This document shows positions 55,638 to 64,000 of a stretch of 64,000 bases of DNA, one piece after another. Source of the DNA: Ypsolopha sequella (taxonomy: Eukaryota; Arthropoda; Insecta; Lepidoptera; Ypsolophidae). Numbering within the stretch: position 1 is the stretch's first letter; each line of letters begins with the position of its first letter. A program made the position numbers and the translations under genes. Below the pieces are notes generated by a model, which saw only the letters and a program-made list of their open reading frames with translations, made no database searches and was not told where the DNA came from. The stretch is taken from positions 6,713,501 through 6,777,500 of the forward strand of contig OW203985.1 of assembly GCA_934047225.1 (NCBI GenBank), read 5' to 3'.

Positions 55638-55998
55638 GAGGCCGGTGCAGTAATCCTATTTCATACAAACGAAATACCAAAACCACTTGTAAATCATAGA
55701 TATTCTTAAGGTGGTGTGTATTTATTCCGATTGCATAACATAATATCTAGGTTCCCAAATATATATTAAATAAGAACGCTGATTTAAATATGAAATATGA
55801 GAGAAATAAGCTTTCTATGAAAATTTTAAATAGGTAATAGTGTCGTCTTTAAATCAGTGTCCTTTCAAAATATATATTTGGGAACCTAGATATTCTGATA
55901 TCCAATCGGAATAAACACACACTACCCTAAGAATATCTATGATTTACAAATGATTTTGGTATTTCGTTTGTATGGGCAAGGATTACTGCGCCGGCCTC
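55638..55998. mobile_element. Long-TIR MITE, family T2, copy 2
   Basis: Perfect TTAA at 55634-55637 and 55999-56002. Ends GAGGCCGGTGCAGTAATCC and GGATTACTGCGCCGGCCTC. Same interior as 26896-27215. It sits inside the LINE reading frame. Confidence 0.88.
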
Positions 55999-56440
55999 TT
56001 AAGTCGATACATTGAGAGCGAATAAATATTTAGTAATTTGTTTACAAGTGTGTAGACATACGGACCATGGAATACAAAACTTGACCGAGCATATTGTGTT
56101 CTTACTTTAGGTGGTTTACATACTGCGTGTTTGCGTCTAATATTGGCATTTTTTTCCAGGCAGTAAGATAGTTTACCATGTTGGCGAATTAAAATGGTTT
56201 TAATGTATAGTTTTCTTACCGAAAGTATACCAGTTATTTCGTATATTTCTATAGTAGGGAATCTTAAACGTTTGAACATCATAATTTTTAATACTGCTCT
56301 TTGAGCACGTTCTATTTTAATTAGATGAGTTTTCGCTGCACTACCCTAAAAAGATATACAGTATCGCATAATGGATTCGCATAGCGCGTAGTACACTTGG
56401 CGTAAAACCTCAATTTCTGCTACATGGCGGAGAGTCTTAA

Positions 56441-56868
56441 GGCGCTCTTATCCCAAAATCAGTAATTTCAAAGTCAAATACAACTTTCAAATATCGTCTA
56501 AAAATTCAAAAAAAAAAAAAAAATACGCAATATAGTTCAAACCTTTAACTAGGTCTTCCACGCATGTGTTACACGATCAGATAAACTTTGCTCGATAGAA
56601 ATAATTCACTAACATAGCATGTAATAAGACCTTTCAAATCATGCCATTTCCATAATTCCACTCTTTTATTAACGAAACATATCTGGTAATATTGCTCTTT
56701 AAATTTTCTAGGTCGACCACGTAAGTGGGTTTTAATAAACATATCCCTTATTTTTAAACAATTTAAAAACCGATAAAACAACGAAAAAGTACAAAAGTGT
56801 GGTTATTTTCTTTACTCCTTACACGTAAAGAAAAAGACAGAGAGTCACTCTTCTGGGATAAGAGCGCC
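56441..56868. mobile_element. TTAA-flanked MITE, family T4
   Basis: TTAA at 56437-56440 and 56869-56872. Perfect 15-bp ends GGCGCTCTTATCCCA and TGGGATAAGAGCGCC. No coding capacity. It sits inside the LINE reading frame. Confidence 0.88.
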
Positions 56869-56965
56869 TTAAAGAAATAAATAAATCGTCTTATACGTGA
56901 GGTAAGTAGATTTATATGTTCAAGTCCAGTAAGTCTGTGATCAATAATTACTCCTAAATACTTAA

Positions 56966-57306
56966 GGCGATTACTTTATTTAAGGAAAATAATACTTTTC
57001 ACATGGGCGTCATTGTTCGATTGAATAATTATATGTTATATTTATAGCTATCAAGTGTATCTATTTATCAAAGCATAAATGAATTAAATCACCTAAGCCG
57101 CTTAGGAGCAGTAGGAAATTCAAGCCAAAAACCACCATTCAGTTGAAACAATTTTTCATATAGAAGTTTTGGTGGTACGAAAAAGAAAAATGTTGCATAT
57201 GTTGTCTTAGAGTTGATAATCCATAATACATTTTTTAAATATTTTTGGTTTGGCCATAAAAGAGGAGTAGACTTTAGAAAGTACCCATTTGGCGGTATTA
57301 AGGGCC
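56966..57306. mobile_element. MITE family T3, internally deleted copy
   Basis: TTAA at 56962-56965 and 57307-57310. Starts GGCGATTACTTTATTTAAGG and ends GGCGGTATTAAGGGCC. It lacks the ATTAGCAGC...GCTGCGTCC part of the full copy at 41156. It sits inside the LINE reading frame. Confidence 0.85.
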
Positions 57307-58697
57307 TTAATAGAAGTAAGTTCCGTTAAAGGAAGACAACTACAGCTATCACGATTATTGCAGGAGTGTATAGTTAGATCAAACGTACCGAGAGGGGGAT
57401 GTGTGGAATTGTTTATGCAAAAATTTACATATTTTGTTTTATTTAAATTGAGGGTCAATAAATTTCAATTCAGCCAATCATGAGATATATAAAAAGAGTT
57501 AAATAAGCTATTTTTTTTTAAATACAATACGGGTATCAAATTGTAGGTATTAAAAGCTTACTGTAAAAATATACAGTTTTGCTATATTTAGTTGCACGTA
57601 TTTCGAGAAATTCTCGAAAACCCACAAAAAATGTATCTCCTTATCTCCGAAACTGGTGGACCAAAAAATATGAAAAAAATAACGATTATAGGTCATAACT
57701 GGCCAATTACAGGATAATTAAAGCGATAATTTTTTTTTTAATACAAATTCGATTTTAAAATTCGATTGTAAAAATATATAGTTTTGATATCTATATTTAC
57801 TTACATCTAGTTCGATAAATCCTCAGAAAACCACAAAAAATGTATGTCCCTTCCCTTATCTCCAAAACTGGTGAACCGAAAAATGTGAAAAAAACCATGG
57901 CAATAAGTGCTTACGTAAACATTACAGAAAAATAAAGCGGTTGAGAAATTCACGAAAAAAAAAGACTAAATAAAATTTTCTGTTCCCAAAACTGTCGAAT
58001 TACGGAACCTAGGTACGCGAGTCTGATTCGCACTTGACTGATTTTTTGTCAAATATTACAGGAATAATTAGCGTACTTACGGCTACAATCTACTACGCGG
58101 ACTCAATGCGGAACTTATTGAAAATCATTTTTGAATTAGTAAACGTGCGACGACAAATTTTATAAGCAATCGTGCACGCGCAGCTCAAGCGACACGTCCG
58201 TCGCGATTCGGCTCTAAACCGCAAAAAACCCGTGTATAGTGTCACGCTTGCACACCTCTACCCCTTCTACCGAGTCTTCCTAAGCGATGAGCTTGGCAGT
58301 GTATTTTATCGAAATTTCGTCTTTCTTCCGATATTTTGGTGCTATTGCGAACTATTTGTATAATAAGGAAGTTTCCAATAGCACGAAAACTAAAAATTAT
58401 AATTTTAATTATAAGATTATAGTATAACATTAAATATGCTGAAAGATTTTTTTCAATATCTTGAAAAATGACGAAGTTATGAATTTTTTAATTTAACGCG
58501 TACAAAATCAAAAATTCTAGTCGCTCGTTCCGCGTGTGACGTCACGGCTTCCGAGAGCGGGGGCGCGGGTGGCCGGCCGCGGCGTATGAGACGGATAATA
58601 AGCACACCAGTGCATTTTGACCCGCAATCTCAAACAAGGCGTTTGTGTTCCGTGCTCTCAGTAGATAATACGAGTTTAAGGTGATAAGTTTTTGACG

Positions 58698-58825
58698 ATG
58701 GAGAGTGGATTTAGTCGCGGACAGTCAGATAATTTACCTAAAGTCGACATGTCAATGGTGTTTGATTTTTTATCCAACAATCCTTTGTACACAAGTGCAG
58801 AGATCAGAGGCGTCAAGTTTTCAAG
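58698..58825 (+). pseudogene. First exon of the YqaJ-type nuclease
   Basis: ATG at 58698 (MESGFSRGQSDNLP...) to a GTATGT donor after 128 nt. It includes DMSMVFDFLSNNPLYTSAEI and RGVK, a phrase typical of the N-terminus of the nuclease in these transposons. It leaves two bases of a split codon, while the next recognisable exon (59553) needs one. An exon or a larger part of the gene has therefore been lost in between. Confidence 0.6.
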
Positions 58826-59552
58826 GTATGTACTAAGTGATTATATGTGGTACTGGTAGCTAAGGTAAGGTACTTACTTAATAATCATCAAACATACACA
58901 TACCTACCTACCTACTTACCTGGTAACTTCTCCTCGGTTCGAGGTGGTTTTAATCGTTTTCAGGACTTAATTCAGTACAACCTATTTTGTAATTCGTTTA
59001 GTAGATAGTAGTATATCTAATATAAACATAAGACATCGTAACAGAAGTTGATATAAACGCATTAATAAGATTTCCCTTCGCCCGCGCGCGCTTGTAGGTT
59101 GTAGGTTGTTGTACCTATATTAACAGCCGGTGACTTACATTCTCACACTGGGCGGGCGCAATCTGCCTGCGAGATTGTGATTGCAGTATGTTTGTACCTA
59201 TGCATGCATATTTTACTATTAGGTACCTATACAAATCGTAGACTAGTATTTAATGTGCGTACAAACTATGCAACATTGTTGTAAAACATTATGTCAAATG
59301 TATGCATGTGGCATGTTTAGTGAACATGTGGCACGTCCAAAACTAAACATTGTGTGAAAACGTGTTAATAAGATAATGGAGTGTTAGTGGAGCATATATT
59401 AGGAGCATATTCTTTTAAAGATACAAAAGCTATTATTAGAGGTACCTATGTATTTATTTTTCAGTCAGTTCAAATTTAAAACTTCAGAAACTACTTAGCC
59501 GTATACAAATTTCTTTAATGTTAAATATTTGATGTTTTGTTCGTCTTTTCAG

Positions 59553-59962
59553 GAAAAACTTTGGAGCCCAAAGTTCGACAAGTAGTCGCTGCAAAACAAA
59601 ATATTTCAATAAAAGAAAGTGGGCTACTCCTCAATAAGGATTTTCCCATTTTTGGTACATCACCGGACGGAATTTCAGAAGAATTCGTAGTAGAAATAAA
59701 ATGCCCATTCAGCAAAAAAAACATTAAAAACTATGTACAAGACGGACAGATCACAAACAAGTATAGGGCCCAAATTCACCTTCAAATGTTATTTGCTGAA
59801 AAGAAAAAGGGGTTGTTTTGCATTGCTCATGAGGACTTTGAAATTTCTAAGAATGTGGATATTTATGTCGTGGATTACGATATGCAATTTTGCAGTGAAT
59901 TAATGGACAAAAGTCTTGCATTTTGGAAAAAAAGTGTATTCAAAAAAGTTCTAATGCTATAA
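59553..59962 (+). pseudogene. YqaJ-type PD-(D/E)XK nuclease, C-terminal exon
   Basis: After TTCGTCTTTTCAG the exon encodes GKTLEPKVRQVVAAKQNISI and onward. It contains the catalytic core DFPIFGTSPDG (PD motif Asp) and VVEIKCPF (E-x-K), then a YRAQIHLQMLFAE helix typical of the YqaJ/lambda-exonuclease fold, and ends at 59960-59962. The nuclease is presumed to process DNA ends during transposition of ISL2EU elements. The upstream part of the domain is missing from the 727 bp between this exon and 58825. The partner nuclease is therefore probably non-functional here, although the C-terminal exon itself is undamaged. Confidence 0.72.
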
Positions 59963-59999
59963 AGTTTACAATATAAAAATTAAGTTTACAATAATAAAA

Positions 60000-61952
60000 T
60001 TATTGTTTTATTAAAAGACATTGTAAGTTGACTAACCCACAGCCTATAGATACAATATCATCAAAATAAGGCAACATTTTTACATTTACACATGCATGTG
60101 GTCCAAGCATTTTAAAATCTCGCAATCTTCCTATTGATCTTTCAACATGGATTCGAACAGCTGCAATCCTTTTTGTATCTATGACGTCTGCTTTGTCACA
60201 AACTGTACCAGATTTGACGCTTGGTGGTCTGACAAGCCTACATCCATTTTTTTCAACTATAGGGGCGATATGCTTAAATCCCCTGTCTGCCAAAATAGTT
60301 GACCCTTTGGGTATCTTATCGATTATTTTACAATCTTCGAATAAAGTAGCGTCGTCCACTCTTCCACCATAACCACTAGATATGAAGTTTATAAATCCGT
60401 TCGGTGTTACTGAAATAAGATATTTCAACGTGTTGCATCCCTTGTAATTAGACCATGTTAATGACTGGTGAACTGCATTACTTGGTTGTTGAATTATAAT
60501 TTCGAAACAATCGATAATGCTTGTTTTGGAGAAACGAGTTCGGAATGCCAAAGGTAAATTTTCTTCTATAGCTGATTTTTCGGGAAAATATATCAACTCT
60601 CTCATGAAATGTGCTAATGGTGTCAAAGTTTTTCGAATAATCTTGGCGATTGCAGCCTTCTGCAGCCCAAAATCTATAGCCAATCGAGAATATGAGTCAT
60701 TTAATCTTATTTTCTTTAGAGCTACTAGGATGTCTATCTGAGGCCGTTTTACATTATTAACTAGACTCTCTATTAAGAAGTAATTTTCTTGAGAAAGCCC
60801 CAAATATAGCTGCGAGTTACTTTTAATCTTATTGACCGTACTATTAGTATAATTTTCCACTAATTCGTCACACGACATTCCACTGAAAGAGCTCGACAGA
60901 CTAACATTATCTGAAGAAGCTTCTGTAGTATCCTCACTAATATCATCGCATTGAAGTATTTTCTTTTCCGTAAATTTAATGTTACTCTGTCTGAATTTAG
61001 TTTGACAACTTTCATCTGCTTTTTTATCTTTTATATTTACTTGAATGCCCTTGTTTTTTGTTTTTATTTCAACACTGGATTCCATTTCCACATCGAAACT
61101 GTCCATTGGTAAAGGATCTTCAAAGTCTGGTATTTCCTCATTATTGTGAACGAATTCAATAAATTCAATGGGTTGTTGGGCAACAGAGGCTTGAACATCC
61201 TTTGAAAGGACTTTTTCATAATACTCTGCTCGACGCCGCTTTTCAACAGCAGACCGTTGTTGCGGAATTTTGTTCCTACTTTGGCAAGCAAACTTATGAG
61301 GTAAAACATGTTTTTTCAGAAACAGTATGCCACCCATAAGTCGATGCCTCGTAAAATTTTCAGTATCAGTCTCGATCTAAAAATCAAATAAATTCTGTTT
61401 ATGTATTTAAAACAAGAGAATATTTAAATACTTTCATGCTAGACTGGGAGCGATAGAAAAACATTGAATGTGCCAGCTGCACCTCCTCCCGGAAATTCAA
61501 AATTACAGGTTTTAAAATTATTCATATAATAAAATCAAAATATCGATAACATTTTTCCCATCTCTAAATGTAACAGACGTAAACATGATTAGAAGCAAAT
61601 AAATGCAAAATTACAGATTTCCCAAAATTATTCGTGCAATAAACCCGATATATCGATATATTTTTTCCCATCTCTAGTTCAGTATACTGAAGTGTGACAG
61701 TTTTTATCAAAATTATTCAGTACCTAACCTACAAAACCCAAGTTAAATACTTACATCGAAATGATCTTCGCAACAATATCTTACTGATTTATCCGATAAA
61801 GTTTCTTTCCTCTTCATAACTTTGCACCATTTATCTCTTATCTTCTTTTTCTTTGGCACATTGAAAAAATGTTTCCCGGTAGTAGTAATGCTTGTGTTTG
61901 TGCACATAGGCACGATGCAGTATTTATAGTGTTTTTTTTTAGTTGTATCCAT
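60000..61952 (-). CDS. THAP-domain DDE transposase (two exons)
   Basis: Exon 1 is 61755-61952 (66 codons, ATG at 61950-61952), with donor GTAAGT. Exon 2 is 60000-61376 after TTGATTTTTAG. Splicing is in phase and gives 524 residues. The N-terminus is a C2CH THAP zinc finger: YCIVPMC (Cys12, Cys17), a central Trp, then CCEDHF (Cys61, His64) directly at the splice junction, continuing IETDTENFTRHRLMGG. An acidic/Ser-rich linker follows. The C-terminal half is a DDE_Tnp_4 (HARBI1-like) nuclease: IDCFEIIIQ, SGYGGRVDDATLF, ILADRGFK and RIHVERSIGRLR hold the likely acidic catalytic residues. It binds the ends and cuts and joins DNA in the nucleus. No frameshift or stop is seen, so it may still be functional. 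It converges on the nuclease gene with a gap of 37 bp. Confidence 0.82.
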
Positions 61953-62821
61953 ACTGATAGCAACGAAACGACGAGTATTTAAACAGAAACTGACTGCCGC
62001 CGTCCGGCCGACACGCGAATGAACGAACAAACGCCAAGCCGAGCTCCCGCTCGGGGGGTCGGGCGGAAGCCGTGACGTCACACGCGTGTCGGCAGGCAGC
62101 GCGCCTTGCAGTTTGGAAACGGAAGAGAAAAAAAATCATAACTTCGTCATTTATGAAGCGATTTTAAAAATTCTTTCACTGGCTTTTAAAGAAAGCTTAT
62201 TATGATTTTTTAAAAATAAATGTAAATAATTGGAAACTTCCTTATTGTATACGTCTATTTGGTACTTTATAATGGTTTTGATATTAGATTCTTTTGTTTT
62301 GTTTCAATAATAAGTCAATATTTTTATTTTTGTTAACTATTTAGTAAGTATTCTTTTATTACTCTTTTGTTTCTGCTTAATTTGTAAATATATTTTGTAT
62401 ATTAGTGGGAATATAGTACTTAAGTGCTTATTTCTTACTTTGCAATAAAGTGTAGCTGTAAATCTTTATTTTTGAATCCAAATTGCTTAAAGTAAGATTT
62501 TTGCATTGTCTTTATCTTACATAGTTTTTATTCTGTAAATTTTTAGTGGCCATTTTATAATACGCTTAGAAGTGTTAGTATTTAGTATTTGTAAGAAAGT
62601 TAGTAGGTACCTAAATTATAGGTTATTTTTTTTATTTCATTTTTAGGGTTCATTTAGTTATTTTATTTTAGTTCAAAAATTGTTACATAGGTAGAACCTT
62701 TTAGGTTTATTTTAGGTTTAATCAGTTCATTGCGCTCCTAATTTAATTGGGGTACCTACTGCCTACCTACTTAGTTGATTGTTGGATTGCTTAATACATA
62801 GATCAAAACCCTAAGAGAGGT

Positions 62822-62968
62822 ATGACACGAAAGCGTAAGTCAAATCTTGCTCGAGCTATGAAAATATCTAGAAGCCAGGAGACATGTCCACAAGCTGAGC
62901 TGCGAAGGCTTGAGCAGGTGGAGCGTCAATCGGCTAACAGAGATGCTGAGACACCAGAACAAAAATAA
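62822..62968 (+). pseudogene. Helitron protein N-terminus, 48-residue remnant
   Basis: MTRKRKSNLARAMKISRSQE followed by an Arg/Glu-rich stretch ending NRDAETPEQK and a stop. Basic MxRKRKxNL starts followed by xAETPEQ phrases are common at the N-terminus of Helitron Rep/helicase proteins in insects. Here everything after it is deleted, and the Helitron 3' end follows 375 bp later. Confidence 0.5.
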
Positions 62969-63343
62969 GACAATTATTTTTTTCGAAATACAGTTGTTTT
63001 GAAGTTATAGAGCTGAAATTTTGCTTCAGTTGCTAGGTTTGGGTTTAAGGATTTAATATATGTAAAAAAAAAAAATTTTGCTTCAAAGTGTTAACACACA
63101 GAAGTTTAATTCAGAGAAAAAAAATAGAATTTCGTTCAGAATTTACCTTAATTTTTAATTATGAATTTACAAATTTTACCTGGGAATCAAATAAGTGATC
63201 GAGAAATTATTTCGTGAGGAAACGTAGCTCGGCCTTCGGCCTCGTCAAAGACACTTTACCTGAGAATCAAACAAGAGAACAAGAAATAATTTTATACTAC
63301 AAAAAACTAAAACCACGCGGGCGAAGCCGCGGGCAAAAGCTAG

Positions 63344-63859
63344 TCGAAAATATTTCACCAAAAGTCAAAGGTGGGTGCGATGACCGATGACTAGCGAAGC
63401 TAGGAGGAGCGTAGTAGGTTTACATGTAAGATAAAATAAGGGGCTGTGCGAAGCGTAGCGGAGTGAGGTGAAGTCCCTAGTTTTATAACTTAAAATTTAA
63501 TTGCCACTAAAATAGAAAATTGTTCGCCTGAGCATTATTCAACTCAACTCAAATTTGTATTTTCAAGTCACCGTTTTCAACATTTTTATTCGCCCACAGT
63601 CTTTCGCCCACTCAGTATTTTAGTACGCTATATTCAGTATTTTTGACACCTTAAAGTTGAATTTATATTCGTTCGTTTAAATACAACTCATATTAAATCA
63701 AAATAACAACCACAAATATTAACCAAGAAATTAAACAAAATAAAATGAAAAACAGATACAAGAAAAATAAAACTACAGAAATTAAAAAAACATCTAGAAA
63801 ATACAAATTTTTAGAGGGAACACCTAGAGCCTGTGACTGCTGTAGTATATGTATGTACT
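63344..63859. other. Non-coding stretch with inverted words
   Basis: No gene recognised. TTCGCCCACTCAGTATTTTA at 63603-63624 is the inverse of AAAATACTGAGTGGGCGAA at 53421-53439, on the other side of the Helitron. Confidence 0.5.
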
Positions 63860-64000
63860 GAGGCCAAACAATTTTTTTTTTATAGAAAACCGAAAAACAC
63901 AGAAAACCACAAAAAATGTATGTCCCTTCCCTTATCTTCAAAACTGATGAACCGAAAAATGTGAAAAAAGCCATGGCAATAAGTGCTTACGTAAAGATTA
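63860..64000 (+). repeat. Dispersed GTTCCGTA-type repeat, runs off the window
   Basis: AAAACCACAAAAAATGTATG... to the window end matches 29205-29300 and 57830-57925 closely. Confidence 0.75.

Larger units (their letters stand above)
54333..57479 (-). mobile_element. 5'-truncated CR1/Jockey-type LINE with three nested MITEs
   Basis: Inserted in the Helitron with an ATGA target duplication (54329-54332 and 57480-57483). The 3' end is a (TCTTATG)n tail on the minus strand, seen as CATAAGACATAAGACATAA at 54333. The interior encodes the last part of an RT protein, interrupted at three TTAA sites by the MITEs 56966-57306, 56441-56868 and 55638-55998. The 3' UTR (54333-55533) also holds a hairpin repeat at 54868-55108. 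Confidence 0.85.
55534..57479 (-). pseudogene. LINE reverse-transcriptase C-terminal region (interrupted)
   Basis: Four minus-strand pieces read in order. 57479-57307: LTLNLNKTKYVNFCINNS to LTELTSIK. 56965-56869: KYLGVIIDHRLTGLEHINLL with RIRRFIYFFK. 56440-55999: TLRHVAEIEVLRQVYYALCE, IKIERAQRAVLKIMMFKR and onward. 55637-55534: IAVSLCLLPKTYEQSEEILK to a stop. This is the thumb and C-terminal part of a CR1/Jockey-like RT, which copies the element at a nick. After the three MITEs and one TTAA each are set aside, the frame is continuous. Only one in-frame stop (after RYCISF, where the family has Trp) and one near the 5' break remain. Confidence 0.8.
58363..62245. mobile_element. ISL2EU-like DNA transposon, 3.9 kb
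   Basis: 17-bp terminal inverted repeats ATAAGGAAGTTTCCAAT and ATTGGAAACTTCCTTAT enclose two convergent genes: a THAP/DDE transposase (minus) and a YqaJ-type nuclease remnant (plus). The combination of a Harbinger-related DDE transposase and a YqaJ nuclease is the signature of ISL2EU elements. Longer subterminal similarity (CATAACTTCGTCAT at 62138 and its inverse near 58470) supports the ends. The uninterrupted sequence exists at 29735-29760 in the related Helitron copy. Confidence 0.8.
53453..63343 (+). mobile_element. Helitron-like element carrying nested insertions
   Basis: Starts TCCCATCCCACTTCCCACTA after an A, as at 27851. It ends GCGGGCGAAGCCGCGGGC AAAAGCTAG before a T, as at 23250. 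The own sequence is 53453-54332, 57480-58362 and 62246-63343. It is interrupted by a LINE (54333-57479) and a THAP/DDE transposon (58363-62245). Near its 3' end it keeps a short Helitron-protein start (62822-62968). It shares more than 1.5 kb with the copy at 27851-29967, which serves as an empty-site reference for both insertions. Confidence 0.65.

Noticed and set aside
58826..59552. Tried to join the two YqaJ exons directly
   Set aside because: Two leftover bases on one side and one needed on the other give a frameshift, and the upstream half of the nuclease domain would be absent.
63344..63859. Searched for upstream exons of the orphan minus-strand gene (50921-51075) up to the window end
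   Set aside because: All coding-like segments found there belong to the LINE, the transposon or the Helitron.

Overview
The window looks like a gene-poor, repeat-packed piece of an insect nuclear genome, most likely a moth or butterfly (Lepidoptera). The evidence is spliced exons, an AT-rich background, a dispersed GGTTCCGTAC / AAGTGCGAGTC-type repeat that I associate with lepidopteran genomes, Helitron ends, Penelope-like elements, TTAA-target MITEs and tRNA-derived repeats. Nothing suggests bacterial or viral organisation. The species assignment is inference.

Region 1 (1-9540). The start is the 5' end of a minus-strand Ty3/gypsy-type element (gag, tRNA-Ser primer site, LTR) that ends exactly where a giant palindrome begins. 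The palindrome has two nearly identical arms of about 3.77 kb (634-4406 and 4830-8601) around a 423-bp spacer holding a tRNA-like sequence. Each arm carries two intronless copies of an alpha-tubulin N-acetyltransferase (MEC-17/ATAT1 family), so there are four in total. One copy in each arm lacks the C-terminal tail and is bracketed by 77-bp direct repeats. The right-arm long copy has a premature stop that its left-arm mirror lacks.

Region 2 (9540-16500). Two head-to-head Penelope-like elements (RT plus GIY-YIG) form a second near-identical inverted repeat. A solo fragment of their tail, small hairpin repeats and a 39-bp minisatellite follow.

Region 3 (16500-50000). Four plus-strand exons encode the C-terminal part of a fatty-acid elongase (ELO family): 16569-16740, 20796-20923, 30226-30375 and 49505-49591. 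They are spread over 33 kb because the introns are full of mobile DNA: Penelope relics, Helitrons, a LINE with a recognisable endonuclease, an internally deleted copia-type element and several MITE families. The exons encoding the elongase N-terminus are not recognisable in the window.

Region 4 (50900-64000). A minus-strand terminal exon of an unrecognised protein (50921-51075) converges on the elongase gene. Beyond it lies a nested mobile-element stack. A Helitron-like element (53453-63343) was invaded by a LINE and by a THAP/DDE transposon with a YqaJ-type nuclease remnant (ISL2EU-like). The LINE was itself invaded by three TTAA-target MITEs whose removal restores its reading frame.

The points most worth a second look are the acetyltransferase palindrome, hammerhead-ribozyme-like motifs at the ends of Penelope-type repeats, and the readable insertion order of the nested stack.
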